A stretch of DNA of 64,000 nucleotides from JACSRF01 sp964504445 (GCA_964504445.1 CAZDEO010000011.1:22119-86118); one strand, 5' to 3'. Shown: positions 8,622 through 16,783, counted from the first letter of the stretch. The notes: generated by a model not told the origin, from the sequence alone. A program made the numbers and translations.

Positions 8622-9134
8622 ATGTTTGGCAAACTAGAGTTACCCAGATTTCGCGTGGAAGTGTTGCTGCCTGGCTATGTGGTGCGCGCAACTTTTCAGC
8701 CTAAGGGCGATCTGCTGATTTATATGAATGATCGGCGGTATGACGTGACTCGCTTTGACGAGGTGGAGATGTACCCCACCATGACTGATGCGCAGGTGAA
8801 GGGGATAAAGCAGGAGATGATGGCCCTGAATAAGAAGGTGATTTCGGGGATTGCTTTGCTGGAGCCGGAACGAACGGAAAATGTGATGTTGTTGGCCTCG
8901 AAACGGCCGTTTGTCGTTTACACAGAATGGTTTGCCATTCGCGGCAATCTTCACATCAATCCAGATTCCCGTGATGAAGATATATTTGACGAGACAAAAG
9001 ATTACTTTGCCATCACCGACGCGGCAATTTACCCTGTGCGCGCTTTACGCAAGGAGCCGACACGCAAAGTACCCTTGCTGGCCATCAACCGGCATGCCAT
9101 TTACGCTTACCACCCTTTCCAGGCCAGCGAATAA
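8622..9134 (+). CDS. Conserved hypothetical protein, 170 residues
   Basis: A GGAG precedes the ATG (8 nt) and the protein is soluble with mixed alpha/beta character. It opens with a beta-rich segment (FRVEVLLPGYVVRATFQPKGDLLIYMNDRR) and ends with a basic segment. No signal peptide, membrane span or catalytic motif was recognised. The ribosome site, normal codon use and the iterated octamer argue for a real gene. It stands alone, convergent with msrA, and the two stop codons are 6 nt apart. Confidence 0.7.
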   Translation: MFGKLELPRFRVEVLLPGYVVRATFQPKGDLLIYMNDRRYDVTRFDEVEMYPTMTDAQVKGIKQEMMALNKKVISGIALLEPERTENVMLLASKRPFVVYTEWFAIRGNLHINPDSRDEDIFDETKDYFAITDAAIYPVRALRKEPTRKVPLLAINRHAIYAYHPFQASE

Positions 9135-9140
9135 CCAAAA

Positions 9141-9689
9141 CTACTTTTTGAGATAATCAACAAATTTCTGGCGAAACTTTTTAACTTTGGGCGCAACCAC
9201 GAACATACAGTAAGGCTGGAAGGAATTGTTCTCGTAATATTCCTGGTGATAATCCTCGGCCGGGTAAAATACGTCAAGCGGGCTGACTTCGGTGACAATG
9301 GGGCCAGCCCATATGCCCTCCGCCGTAATTTCGGCAATTACCTCGTCCGCTACCCGTTTTTGTTCATCATGATGGTAGAAAATGGCTGAACGGTATTGTG
9401 GTCCCACGTCGTTCCCCTGTCTGTTTAAGGTAGTGGGATCGTGAATGGTAAAGAAGACTTGCAAAATTTCCTTGAGGCTAATTTCATGGAGCTCAAAAGT
9501 AACTTGCACCACTTCGGCATGTCCGGTAGTGCCCGTGCACACCGCTTTGTAGGTTGGGTTGGGCACATGCCCACCAGCATAACCAGAAACAACATCTGTT
9601 ACGCCACGCATTTGGTCATAGACGGCTTCTAAGCACCAAAAACAGCCACCACCCAGGGTGACAACTTCCAAATTTACTGAATCACTCAT
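9141..9689 (-). CDS. msrA: Peptide methionine-S-sulfoxide reductase MsrA
   Basis: 182 residues with the invariant GGCFWC active site at residues 14-19, whose first Cys is the nucleophile that reduces the S epimer of methionine sulfoxide. Also present are the family segments VSGYAGG, GTTGHAEVV, HDPTTLNRQGNDVGPQYRS and EDYHQEYY. The Msr resolving Cys may be the one in QPYCMF. It repairs oxidised proteins in the cytoplasm using thioredoxin. It lies 18 nt downstream of map on the same strand, so cotranscription is likely. Neither gene carries an ACGGCCGT octamer. Confidence 0.97.
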   Translation of the reverse strand: MSDSVNLEVVTLGGGCFWCLEAVYDQMRGVTDVVSGYAGGHVPNPTYKAVCTGTTGHAEVVQVTFELHEISLKEILQVFFTIHDPTTLNRQGNDVGPQYRSAIFYHHDEQKRVADEVIAEITAEGIWAGPIVTEVSPLDVFYPAEDYHQEYYENNSFQPYCMFVVAPKVKKFRQKFVDYLKK

Positions 9690-9707
9690 CTGGTTTCCCT
9701 CAACTTG

Positions 9708-10481
9708 TTAATTTGTGTCCCATGGCGTCAGGATTTCTGGGCCGTTGGTCGTGATCAAAATTGTGTGCTCAAATTGGGCAGAGAGTTGTCCGTCCTTGGT
9801 TATGACTGTCCAGCCATCAGGCAGCAAAATCCAGTCGTGGGCGCCGGCGTTGATCATTGGCTCAATGGTGAAGGTCATGCCAGGGCGCAGTTTTGGCCCA
9901 TATCCCGCCTGGCGCACGTGCGAGACGGAAGGGGATTCGTGTAGCGCCCGGCCAATGCCGTGTCCGCCCCATTCACGCACGACCGAAACGCCGTGTTTAT
10001 CGGCAAAACCGTGAATCGCCCTGCCAATGTCATTCAGGTACCCATGCGTTTGGGCTGCTTCTACGCCAACGTAAAGAGCCTGTTTTGCTAGGTCTAGCAG
10101 CCGTTGGGCCTGGGAAGAAATGGCGCCCACCGGAAAGGTAACGCAAGCATCTCCGCAGTATCCCTTGTATTTCAATCCAATATCAATGCCGATGATATCT
10201 CCTTCCTTGAGGATGCGGTCATTGGGCAACCCGTGACAAATTTCGTGATTGACCGAGGCGCAGATGACGCCGGGAAAGGGTGGATGCTCGGCGGAGCTTC
10301 CCTGGTACCCTTTGTAAAGGGGTTCGGCGCCCTGTTTAGCGATGTAGGCTTCCACCAGGTGGTCAAGGGTTTGGATGTTTACACCGGGCTGGATATTTTC
10401 GCGTAGCAGAGCAAAGCAGTCGGCGACCATTTGTCCTGCCACACGCATGCGGGCGATGGCTTTGGCATTTTTCATTCGCAT
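9708..10481 (-). CDS. map: Type I methionine aminopeptidase
   Basis: 257 residues, normal length. It removes the initiator Met from nascent proteins with a two-metal centre. The expected ligands are visible: Asp in IGIDIGLKY, Asp in GDACVTF, His in GGHGIGRALHE, Glu in FTIEPMIN and Glu in QFEHTILI. The NHEICHGLP stretch carries the conserved active-site His. A GAGG lies upstream of the ATG. An extended -10 element at 10639 probably drives map-msrA, and a dispersed repeat copy (10505-10592) sits between that promoter and the start codon. Confidence 0.97.
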   Translation of the reverse strand: MRMKNAKAIARMRVAGQMVADCFALLRENIQPGVNIQTLDHLVEAYIAKQGAEPLYKGYQGSSAEHPPFPGVICASVNHEICHGLPNDRILKEGDIIGIDIGLKYKGYCGDACVTFPVGAISSQAQRLLDLAKQALYVGVEAAQTHGYLNDIGRAIHGFADKHGVSVVREWGGHGIGRALHESPSVSHVRQAGYGPKLRPGMTFTIEPMINAGAHDWILLPDGWTVITKDGQLSAQFEHTILITTNGPEILTPWDTN

Positions 10482-10504
10482 GGAAATTAAATCCTCATTG
10501 TTAA

Positions 10505-10592
10505 TACATTGTCAGAAAAGAATTTCAACTTTCCCGGAAGCTGAGAAAGCGTCTTTGCCAGAGCGCTTGGTTCGCATCTTCCGGGAAAATGA
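10505..10592 (+). repeat. Dispersed ~88-bp palindrome-ended repeat, copy 2
   Basis: This is an inverted partner of 5973-6060 with strong identity along the full unit. Its inner ends TTTCCCGGAAG and CTTCCGGGAAA are inverted repeats about 58 bp apart, so the transcript can fold. It lies in the map leader. The two copies are the only clear ones in the window. Confidence 0.8.
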
Positions 10593-10638
10593 TGAATAAA
10601 ACTTTCATTACAGTGTAGTTAATTTAGTGACGTGGGCG

Positions 10639-10650
10639 AGTATAGCACAG
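10639..10650 (-). promoter_or_regulatory. Extended -10 promoter element for map-msrA
   Basis: On the minus strand the site reads CTGTGCTATACT, a TGn extended -10 hexamer. Near-identical elements occur upstream of the DGR target gene (19853) and rfbH (59729). No good -35 is seen, which is allowed for extended -10 promoters. It lies 158 bp from the map start. Confidence 0.5.
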
Positions 10651-10671
10651 AAAAAGCCCACGAGAGAGGGA

Positions 10672-11187
10672 TTACGCCTGGGAACGGATGCCGTAGTTGC
10701 GTAAAGTTTCCGGGTGGATGAGCCAGGCCAGGCCCAGCAGGGGTTGAATGAGAGGAAAGTAACCGTAATCGCGGCCAAAATATTGCCACACATTGCGGCC
10801 GATGAGTTCGGGGCTGACGTAGCTGAGGGTGCCCACAATCAGGGTCACGATGGTTTCTAGCACCAGAACGCCCAGGGAAATGCGCCAGGCCTGGACCGGG
10901 GAAAGGGCACGCCACCAGCGGGCCAGGATGAACTGGCTGGGTGGTTTGTTTGCAGCGTTTTTGGGTTGGGGGCGGGGTTGTTTGGCAAAGCCGATGGTGG
11001 CGATGGTGTAAAATGCTGCGCCTAGTAGGGTGAGCCAGGGGGCATTGGTGGGGTCGCCTTCCACAATTTGGTAGATGGCGCGCACGCCGGTGGAGAGGGC
11101 CAGTACGGGATAGGAGAGGGCCAGGATTGACCCTGCGGCGCGGATGAGGCCGGGAATGGGGTTGACGGATTCTTGTTTGTCGTTCAT
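10672..11187 (-). CDS. Hypothetical membrane protein, 171 residues
   Basis: The ATG at 11187 (MNDKQESV) is preferred to the open frame at 11256. No clear Shine-Dalgarno precedes it. Three or four hydrophobic segments are visible (IRAAGSILALSYPVLALSTG, WLTLLGAAFYTIATIGF, ISLGVLVLETIVTLIVGTL and a C-terminal LIQPLLGLAWLIHP) with a basic loop between spans two and three. No known family was recognised, and the function is unknown. Confidence 0.65.
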   Translation of the reverse strand: MNDKQESVNPIPGLIRAAGSILALSYPVLALSTGVRAIYQIVEGDPTNAPWLTLLGAAFYTIATIGFAKQPRPQPKNAANKPPSQFILARWWRALSPVQAWRISLGVLVLETIVTLIVGTLSYVSPELIGRNVWQYFGRDYGYFPLIQPLLGLAWLIHPETLRNYGIRSQA

Positions 11188-11385
11188 GGGGGGGATTTTA
11201 ACACAGGGAAGGAGTTGGGTGAATAAATAAGTAAAGAGCGAGAGCATCGGTGTCATGTTGATGGGGGTGCTAAAATGAAGGGGGAATCAGGTCTTGGGCA
11301 TTGAGAGAATTGAACCGGGTTGGGGCGAGGGGGAATGTTTTCTCGCACCTGAAGAGACTCAGGTAGTTTGTTTGGGAGTGTGTTG

Positions 11386-12888
11386 ATGTATCCAGATTTT
11401 GAGCCGCAACAGGAATTTCATACGGGTTGGTCACGCCGTAAGCGGGTTTTGTTTGGGCTAATTTCGCTGGCGCTGGTGTTGGGTTTGTTGGTGACGGCTT
11501 TGGAAGCGATGATTTGGTTGTGGTCGGGGTGGCGAGACGGCCGTACCGGGGACGTTGACATTGCCGCACCCGCGGAGGTAGCCGAGACAAGGCCCGCGGA
11601 GAGTGCCGGCGTAGCGGTGGTAACGCGGGAAGGGACAGCAGAAACGGCCGTTTTACCCACCCTGGCTCCTACTTCTGCCCTTCCAGTAAACCGCATTGCC
11701 TTCATTACGCAAGGTGGCGAGATTGCCACCATTGCCCCGGACGGCGAAAATCTGTATACCCTGACCGATACAAACAAGCGGTTCCAATTCCCCGCCTGGT
11801 CGCCAGACGGACGATATTTAGCGGCTATTGGTGGCAATCGCGAGGGAGCAGGCATTTACCTGTTGCAAGACACCACAGAACAGGTGGAGCCGGATGAACG
11901 GTACTTCAGCCGCACCCGCGGACCCGTTTACCTCTACTGGTCGCCTGACAGTAGCCGGTTGAGCTTTATTGCCAACCATACCGGCAGCGATCTGGCTTTG
12001 TACCTGACTTCGGTTGACGGTGAGCCAGACAGCCGTGTGTTGAGTACGGGGAGTCCCTTTTATTGGAACTGGTTTAGCAGCGGGGAGCAGATATTGATTC
12101 ATTCTGGGGGAACGGGAGAGCAGGCGCGCCTGGCCTTGTTGGATGTGACGGGGGAGGTTCGGGACGAGGTAATTGGCGTTCCTGGTTTCTTCCAGGCGCC
12201 AGCAGTTTCGGCGGACGGCCGTTTCTGGGCATATGCTGAAGAGCAAGAAGGGGGCCTGAGCTGGCTGACCGTGTGGGACAAAGAGACGGAGCAGATAGAG
12301 CGTCGTCGCCATGCCGGTCTTATAGCCATGGGCTGGCGTCCCACCGCCAACCAGTTGGCCGTCATTAGTGGTCGCCCAGACGCTACCGACTTTTTTGGCC
12401 CGCTGCGCACGCTGGATATGGATTCCGGGGCGGAACAGTTGATTACGCGGGACACGGTATTAAGCTTTTTTTGGTCTCCCGACGGCCGTTACCTGGCTTA
12501 CATTAGCATTGCTGGTTTCACCGATGATATTCAGGCGCGGTCTGCGATGAAGGGCGGAGAGGCAAAAATGGTTCCGGTCTCCTTCGGCGGGGGCATGCTG
12601 CCCGTGCAACACGAGGAGGGGCACCGTTTTCGCCTGCATGTGGTAGACTTGGCTACTGGCGAAAATCGCCTGCTGGCGCAATATACCCCCACCTTCACTT
12701 TTCTCTCCCAATTTTTGCCCTATTTTGACCAATATGCCCACAGCCACCGGATTTGGTCGCCGGACAGCCGCGCTTTGGTGCTGCCCATGCGCATAGACGG
12801 CCGTAACCGCATTGTCGTTGTGCCCATTGATGGCAGCCCGTTTACACCTATTGCCAGCGGTGACATGCCATTTTGGAGCCAGCAGTAA
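11386..12888 (+). CDS. Membrane-anchored TolB/WD40-like beta-propeller protein
   Basis: 500 residues from the ATG at 11386, which has GGAG at 7 nt. An upstream TTG in frame lacks a ribosome site. One membrane anchor (residues ~22-46) is followed by an extracellular linker. The rest carries repeats of the TolB/WD40-like-Beta-propeller type: AFITQGGEIATIAPDG, FPAWSPDGRYLAAIGG, LYWSPDSSRLSFIANH, FFWSPDGRYLAYIS and RIWSPDSRALVLPM. The WSPDGRY repeat uses GACGGCCGT for D-G-R, so the iterated octamer is built into the fold's consensus. It is probably an outward-facing sensor or scaffold. The ligand is unknown. Confidence 0.8.
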   Translation: MYPDFEPQQEFHTGWSRRKRVLFGLISLALVLGLLVTALEAMIWLWSGWRDGRTGDVDIAAPAEVAETRPAESAGVAVVTREGTAETAVLPTLAPTSALPVNRIAFITQGGEIATIAPDGENLYTLTDTNKRFQFPAWSPDGRYLAAIGGNREGAGIYLLQDTTEQVEPDERYFSRTRGPVYLYWSPDSSRLSFIANHTGSDLALYLTSVDGEPDSRVLSTGSPFYWNWFSSGEQILIHSGGTGEQARLALLDVTGEVRDEVIGVPGFFQAPAVSADGRFWAYAEEQEGGLSWLTVWDKETEQIERRRHAGLIAMGWRPTANQLAVISGRPDATDFFGPLRTLDMDSGAEQLITRDTVLSFFWSPDGRYLAYISIAGFTDDIQARSAMKGGEAKMVPVSFGGGMLPVQHEEGHRFRLHVVDLATGENRLLAQYTPTFTFLSQFLPYFDQYAHSHRIWSPDSRALVLPMRIDGRNRIVVVPIDGSPFTPIASGDMPFWSQQ

Positions 12889-12894
12889 CCCAGG

Positions 12895-13596
12895 TTACCG
12901 TACCACCAGCCATCCGGCAGCCAGCAACAGGGTGATAAAGGAGAGCAAACCGGGCCATCCGGCATGTTTTTGGGCATACAGAAGCCGGGGCGGTGCAAAC
13001 AGCAAAGCCAGCAGCAGCACACTCAACAAGAGCCACAACAGATTTTGCCAGGGTAACAGGCTGGTAAGGGCCTTCAGTTGGGCCACAGCCAAGAGCAGCA
13101 GGCTATGAATCGTTGCCAGCCCTAGCAGCGCCGCCAAAGAATAGACCTTGCTCTGCGGAGAAATGCGCGGGGCAATGGGAAAAGCCAGCACAAAAATGTA
13201 GAACATCGAGAGAAAGAGCCAGGCGCTGGGGCCATACACAAAGAGGGAAGAGGAGGCGCCTTCGTCTAGTTCTGTAGGCCCGGCTTGCAAAAACACGTCG
13301 AAGTAGCCCAGTTGGTAGGAAACGGCCGTCATCATCACCAATCCGAACAACAGCGCCAGGACGCCCCGCGTTTTGGGGCCTAACTCCCAGGGGAATCTAT
13401 TTTCGGCTACCGGTTCTAATTTGCGTAGCAAAAACACGCCCAGCAGGAAAAACAGGTACACGCCAACCAGCAGCAGGCTGTTTAGCCCGGAAGGCGCGGC
13501 TAACCGCGCGCTAAGCGGTGCAACCAGCCAAAACAGCAGCAGCAGCGCTGCGCCATCAGCCAGCAGAGGCAGGACAATAGCGGCGTAAACAGTCAT
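12895..13596 (-). CDS. Hypothetical polytopic membrane protein, 233 residues
   Basis: Six or seven strongly hydrophobic segments cover most of the protein, with short polar loops (RKLEPVAENRFPWELGPKTR, QAGPTELDEGASS). The stop lies 6 nt from that of the convergent propeller gene. No catalytic motif or known family was recognised. Confidence 0.65.
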   Translation of the reverse strand: MTVYAAIVLPLLADGAALLLLFWLVAPLSARLAAPSGLNSLLLVGVYLFFLLGVFLLRKLEPVAENRFPWELGPKTRGVLALLFGLVMMTAVSYQLGYFDVFLQAGPTELDEGASSSLFVYGPSAWLFLSMFYIFVLAFPIAPRISPQSKVYSLAALLGLATIHSLLLLAVAQLKALTSLLPWQNLLWLLLSVLLLALLFAPPRLLYAQKHAGWPGLLSFITLLLAAGWLVVR

Positions 13597-13683
13597 CTTT
13601 CACTTTCAACCTTCATCTTTTGCCAGAGCTTACTCGCTTGGCGCAAAAAGGCAAGGTGGTACTATGCCAGGCTTTTATTTGCT

Positions 13684-13691
13684 GGTATACT
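13684..13691 (+). promoter_or_regulatory. Possible extended -10 promoter for ychF
   Basis: TGGTATACT lies about 109 bp before the ychF start, inside the 200-bp divergent region. It matches the TGn-TATAmT form seen elsewhere in the window. The rest of the intergenic stretch (13597-13799) holds several GCTGAC-type short repeats and no gene. Confidence 0.35.
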
Positions 13692-13799
13692 TTGCCCCAT
13701 TTTGTAGCAGCCGGTCAGAGGAGCAGTTGAATAGTATCAGGCTGAAGTGTACACAAGCTGACGGGCTGACAAGTTAACACGCTGACGAGGTATACAATC

Positions 13800-14888
13800 A
13801 TGAGATTAGGAATAATTGGCCTGCCGCAATCGGGTAAAACCACTGTTTACAATGCCCTCACAAAAGGGGATGCTCCCTTGGGGCAAAGCGTGGGGGGGCG
13901 GTTTGACGTGTTAACGGCCGTTGTCGATGTGCAAGACCCCCGCGTAGATGTGCTGAGCAAGATGTTTAACCCGCAAAAGACTACCTATGCACGCATCACC
14001 TACACGGCCGTTGATGGCCTCAAAAAAGGCTCCGGCGAAAGCGGCGGGATGAGTGGCGAACTGCTCAACCATTTAGCCGGGCTGGATGGCTTTGTGCACG
14101 TGGTGCGCGCCTTTGAGAGCGACCTGGTGCCCCATCCTGACGGCCGCGTAGATCCTGCCCGCGACCTGGAAACCCTGGATACCGAATTTCTACTCAGCGA
14201 CCTGTTGGTGGTAGAACGCCGCCTGGAAAAGTTGGAAAATGGCCTGCAGCGCGGCGCATTCAAAAATAAGGGGGAGGCGCAAAAAGAGCTGGCCCTGTTT
14301 CACCGTTTGAATGAGACCCTGACGGCCGAACGGCCGTTGCGCACCCTGGATCTCACGGACGAGGAACTCAAAGGCTTGCGGGGTTATACCCTGCTCACCC
14401 TCAAACCGGCCATCGTCCTCATCAACATTGGCGACGAGCAGCCGGAAGTGACGCTGGACTATGCCTGGCCTCGCACGGTGGTCACCAATTTGCGCGGGCG
14501 GTTGGAAATGGAATTGGCCCAGCTCAGCCGCGACGGGGACGAGGAGACTCTGACCTTGTTCATGGAGGAGTATGGCGTGACCGAGTTAAGCCTGGATCGC
14601 GTCATTCGCCTGAGCTATGACCTGATGGGGCTGCAATCCTTTTTTACCGTGGGGGAAGATGAGGTGCGGGCGTGGACGGTGCAGCGGGGGGCCACGGCCG
14701 TGCAGGCGGCTGGCGTCATCCATTCTGACCTGGCCAAGGGCTTCATCCGCGCTGAAACGGTAAGCTATAACGACCTGGTGACTTTGGGTGGGTTACCCCA
14801 GGCTCGCCAGGCCGGTAAACTGCGCCAGGAAGGCAAGACCTATATCGTGCAAGACGGCGACGTCATCAGCGTGAAATTCAACTTATAA
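13800..14888 (+). CDS. ychF: YchF/Ola1-family P-loop ATPase
   Basis: 362 residues, the usual length. YchF is a conserved TRAFAC-class NTPase that prefers ATP and binds the ribosome in stress and translation control. Seen here: the P-loop GLPQSGKTTVYNALT (residues 7-21), the downstream F-D-V-hub region, a central helical insertion (ERRLEKLENGLQRG) and the C-terminal TGS domain (RAWTVQRGATAVQAAGVIHSD and GKTYIVQDGDVISVKFN). The P-loop has Gln-Ser where many homologues have Asn-Val. The DGR reverse transcriptase starts 7 nt after its stop on the same strand, so readthrough from ychF may express it. Confidence 0.96.
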   Translation: MRLGIIGLPQSGKTTVYNALTKGDAPLGQSVGGRFDVLTAVVDVQDPRVDVLSKMFNPQKTTYARITYTAVDGLKKGSGESGGMSGELLNHLAGLDGFVHVVRAFESDLVPHPDGRVDPARDLETLDTEFLLSDLLVVERRLEKLENGLQRGAFKNKGEAQKELALFHRLNETLTAERPLRTLDLTDEELKGLRGYTLLTLKPAIVLINIGDEQPEVTLDYAWPRTVVTNLRGRLEMELAQLSRDGDEETLTLFMEEYGVTELSLDRVIRLSYDLMGLQSFFTVGEDEVRAWTVQRGATAVQAAGVIHSDLAKGFIRAETVSYNDLVTLGGLPQARQAGKLRQEGKTYIVQDGDVISVKFNL

Positions 14889-14895
14889 CCCGCAT

Positions 14896-15945
14896 GTGTA
14901 CACCCAACTGATTTCCTGGCCTAACCTGCTGTTAGCTTACCGCAATGCCAGCCGGGGCAAGCGCCGTCACCCCAACGTGGCCGCTTTTGAATACCGGCTG
15001 GAAGATAACCTGTGGCAGCTACAGGCCGAATTGGCCGCCCAAAGCTATACCCCTGGACGTTATCATAGCTTTTTCATCCACGACCCCAAGCGCCGCCTGA
15101 TTAGCGCTGCCCCATTTCCGGATCGCGTCGTTCACCATGTTTTATGTAACCGGATCGAACCGCTCTTTGAGCGCAGTTTCATTGAAGATAGCTATGCCAA
15201 CCGCCGCGGCAAAGGCACCCACCGCGCCCGCGCTCGCTGCCAGCACTTCGCCCGTCGCTTCCCTCATGTGTTGCAACTAGATGTGCGCCAATTTTTTCCC
15301 AGCGTAGACCACGCCATTTTGCGCGGGCTGCTGGCGCAAAAAATTGCCGATGAGCAGGTGTTGTGGCTGATAGACGCCATCCTCCGCAGTGGGCAGGGCG
15401 TGCTGACAGAGCAGTACGAGATGGTTTACTTTTCCGGTGACGATTTTTGGGCGGCGCTGCGCCCGCGCGGGCTGCCCATTGGCAACCTGACCAGCCAGTT
15501 TTGGGCCAATGTCTACCTGAATTCCCTCGACCAGTTCATCAAGCGCCGCCTGCGCTGCAAGGGGTATGTGCGCTATGTAGACGACCTGCTGCTGTTTGCC
15601 AATGACAAAGAGACCCTATGGGCGTGGCAGGCGGCGGTAGTGGGAAAATTGGCGGAACTGCGCCTGACGGTTCATACTGGCGCGCACCCCCGCCCGGTGA
15701 CAGAGGGGATTCCCTTCCTCGGCTTTCACATTTTTCCGGATAGGATGCGGCTGAAACGGCGCAAAGGGATTGCCTACCGGCGCAAATTTCGCGGGCTGCT
15801 GCAGCAGTATGAAGCCGGGGAAATTGGGCTGGATGTGGTGAGCGCCTCGGCGCGGGGGTGGGTGAACCACGCCCGTTTTGGCAACACCGTCGGGCTGCGT
15901 AAGGCGGTCATCACGCGGGAGATTGTGCGGCCCCCCAGACGGTAG
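14896..15945 (+). CDS. Diversity-generating retroelement reverse transcriptase
   Basis: 349 residues from a GTG at 14896. No Shine-Dalgarno is visible and the start is 7 nt after the ychF stop, so translational coupling is likely. The RT copies the TR RNA while misincorporating at adenines. The cDNA then replaces the VR. Seen: RT domain 3 LDVRQFFPSVDH (residues 128-139), motif 4 LPIGNLTSQFWANVYLN, which has the SQ pair typical of DGR RTs where retroviral and group II enzymes have QGxxxSP, catalytic YVDD at 227-230, and the thumb entry GIPFLGFHI (271-279). No maturase or endonuclease domain is present, as expected for a DGR. The gene contains no ACGGCCGT octamer, unlike its flanks. The RT runs convergent to TR, avd and target, whereas many DGRs have all parts on one strand. 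Confidence 0.97.
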   Translation: MYTQLISWPNLLLAYRNASRGKRRHPNVAAFEYRLEDNLWQLQAELAAQSYTPGRYHSFFIHDPKRRLISAAPFPDRVVHHVLCNRIEPLFERSFIEDSYANRRGKGTHRARARCQHFARRFPHVLQLDVRQFFPSVDHAILRGLLAQKIADEQVLWLIDAILRSGQGVLTEQYEMVYFSGDDFWAALRPRGLPIGNLTSQFWANVYLNSLDQFIKRRLRCKGYVRYVDDLLLFANDKETLWAWQAAVVGKLAELRLTVHTGAHPRPVTEGIPFLGFHIFPDRMRLKRRKGIAYRRKFRGLLQQYEAGEIGLDVVSASARGWVNHARFGNTVGLRKAVITREIVRPPRR

Positions 15946-15974
15946 ATTCTCTCGGTTTTTGCAAGAGAATCTAC
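15942..15974 (+). terminator. Hairpin at the end of the RT gene
   Basis: Arms GTAGATTCTC and GAGAATCTAC (10 bp) surround a 13-nt loop and start at the RT stop codon. There is no T-run after it on the plus strand, so it may act as an attenuator or 3'-end protecting structure. Confidence 0.5.
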
Positions 15975-15986
15975 ATGGTTGCTGCG

Positions 15987-16029
15987 AAAAAAAGGCCGCG
16001 CCACAGGGACGAACCGAGGCAGCGCGGCC
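15987..16029 (-). terminator. Intrinsic terminator of the DGR TR/avd transcript
   Basis: Read on the minus strand, the arms GGCCGCGC and GCGCGGCC (8 bp, 20-nt loop) are followed directly by seven T residues. It lies 124 nt beyond the 3' edge of the template repeat. It therefore defines the end of a minus-strand RNA that would contain TR and possibly avd. Confidence 0.75.
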
Positions 16030-16152
16030 GTTGTTATTTGCCCGGCCTGTTTTCAGGCGCGGCCAGGACAAAACCCCGCCATTTCTCACCGCGGCGCGCC
16101 AGGCATACCCGATGCGCATTTCTGGTAGGGACACCGCCCCCTTGAGAAGTGT

Positions 16153-16229
16153 GGACACCACCACCCGCACCCCGTTGTTGTCGTTGAAGTTGTTGTGGGG
16201 ATTGTTCCTGTTGCGGGCCGAACAACCGT
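16153..16229 (-). ncRNA. DGR template repeat (TR)
   Basis: This 77-nt block is repeated at 16851-16927 (constant offset 698, no gaps). Read on the minus strand in the target's frame it holds the AAC-rich codons CGC AAC AGG AAC AAT and CAC AAC AAC TTC AAC GAC, the form of a DGR template in which Asn codons are set up for variation. It has 20 adenines, of which 12 differ from VR. All 57 other positions match. The G/C-rich 3' end (GGGGTGCGGG then TGGTGGTGTCC) matches the expected IMH-type homology. Beyond that, TR reads ACACTTCTC where VR reads CCCAGCTTCTC, so the two 3' flanks can be told apart (IMH*/IMH). It lies between the avd stop and the minus-strand terminator. Confidence 0.97.
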
Positions 16230-16314
16230 GTCTGGGTTTTGCCCCACTGCCAGCAGGCAGTTGTCAATCATCAAGCCCGGGTTGGCTCCATCACTGAAAA
16301 CTGGCGACTGTCAA

Positions 16315-16659
16315 CTATCCACTGATTTTCAGCCAGCCGCCCAGCAGCCGCCCCACTTCGGCGACCATGCCGGCGGCGTGCTGGTATTGGCCGGGATTGA
16401 GCCAATGCCAGCGCTCGGCCAGGCGCAGGTAGAGGCGCACTTTGGCCAGGGCCATGTCCGCTTCTTTCAGTTTTGCCAGCCGTTCCGGGCCGCGCACGGC
16501 GTTGGCTTCTTCCAGGCGCTCGCGCAGGTCGAAGGCGGCGTCGAGGAGGCGCTGGGTGAAGGTGTGGCGGTGGGCGCGGGGAAAGTGATTGGTCATCGGC
16601 AGCAGCCAGGTGAGCAGATCGAAGGTTTTGGTGAAGATGGGCATTTCAGCTTGGGTCAT
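16315..16659 (-). CDS. avd: DGR accessory variability determinant (Avd-like) protein
   Basis: 114 residues from the ATG at 16659. A TTG five codons earlier falls inside a palindrome and is less likely. It is all-helical and rich in Arg, Lys, Leu and Ala. MPIFTKTFDLLTWLLPMTNH and FPRAHRHTFTQRLLDAAFDL, then KLKEADMALAKVRLYLRLAE, follow the four-helix pattern of bAvd proteins, which form a basic pentameric barrel that binds RT and template RNA. Position supports the call: it lies between the target gene and TR on the same strand. A homologous 23S rRNA-intervening-sequence protein is the alternative, unlikely given the adjoining TR and VR. Confidence 0.9.
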   Translation of the reverse strand: MTQAEMPIFTKTFDLLTWLLPMTNHFPRAHRHTFTQRLLDAAFDLRERLEEANAVRGPERLAKLKEADMALAKVRLYLRLAERWHWLNPGQYQHAAGMVAEVGRLLGGWLKISG

Positions 16660-16672
16660 GGGTTTGCCTGAC

Positions 16673-16709
16673 AAGACCTGACAGATTTTCTGAAAATCTG
16701 TCAGGTCTT
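16673..16709. repeat. Perfect 17-bp-arm palindrome upstream of avd
   Basis: Arms AAGACCTGACAGATTTT and AAAATCTGTCAGGTCTT surround a 3-nt loop (CTG). It lies 13 nt before the avd start and 141 nt past the VR. It could be the target gene's terminator, a target-site cruciform or a dispersed palindromic repeat. The GACCTG...CAGGTC ends resemble the stem of the element at 59617. Confidence 0.85.
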
Positions 16710-16747
16710 AATTCTTACAAAATTTGATCGCGCCAGCGCGAGAACCG

Positions 16748-16764
16748 GTGGGGGAAGCCCCCAC
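16748..16764. other. GTGGGGG/CCCCCAC hairpin between VR and avd
   Basis: A perfect 7-bp stem with a 3-nt loop (AAG on the plus strand). It is the middle one of three hairpins in the 173-nt gap between the target stop and avd. Confidence 0.55.
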
Positions 16765-16783
16765 ACCCCCAAAAGAACAGAGG

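Noticed and set aside
13615..13650. Third copy of the ~88-bp dispersed repeat
   Set aside because: Only TTTGCCAGAGC and a nearby GCTTGG match, too little to separate from chance.
14896..15945. Group II intron or retron reverse transcriptase
   Set aside because: There is no maturase or HNH domain and no intron ribozyme features. The SQ motif and the adjacent TR, avd and VR fit a DGR.
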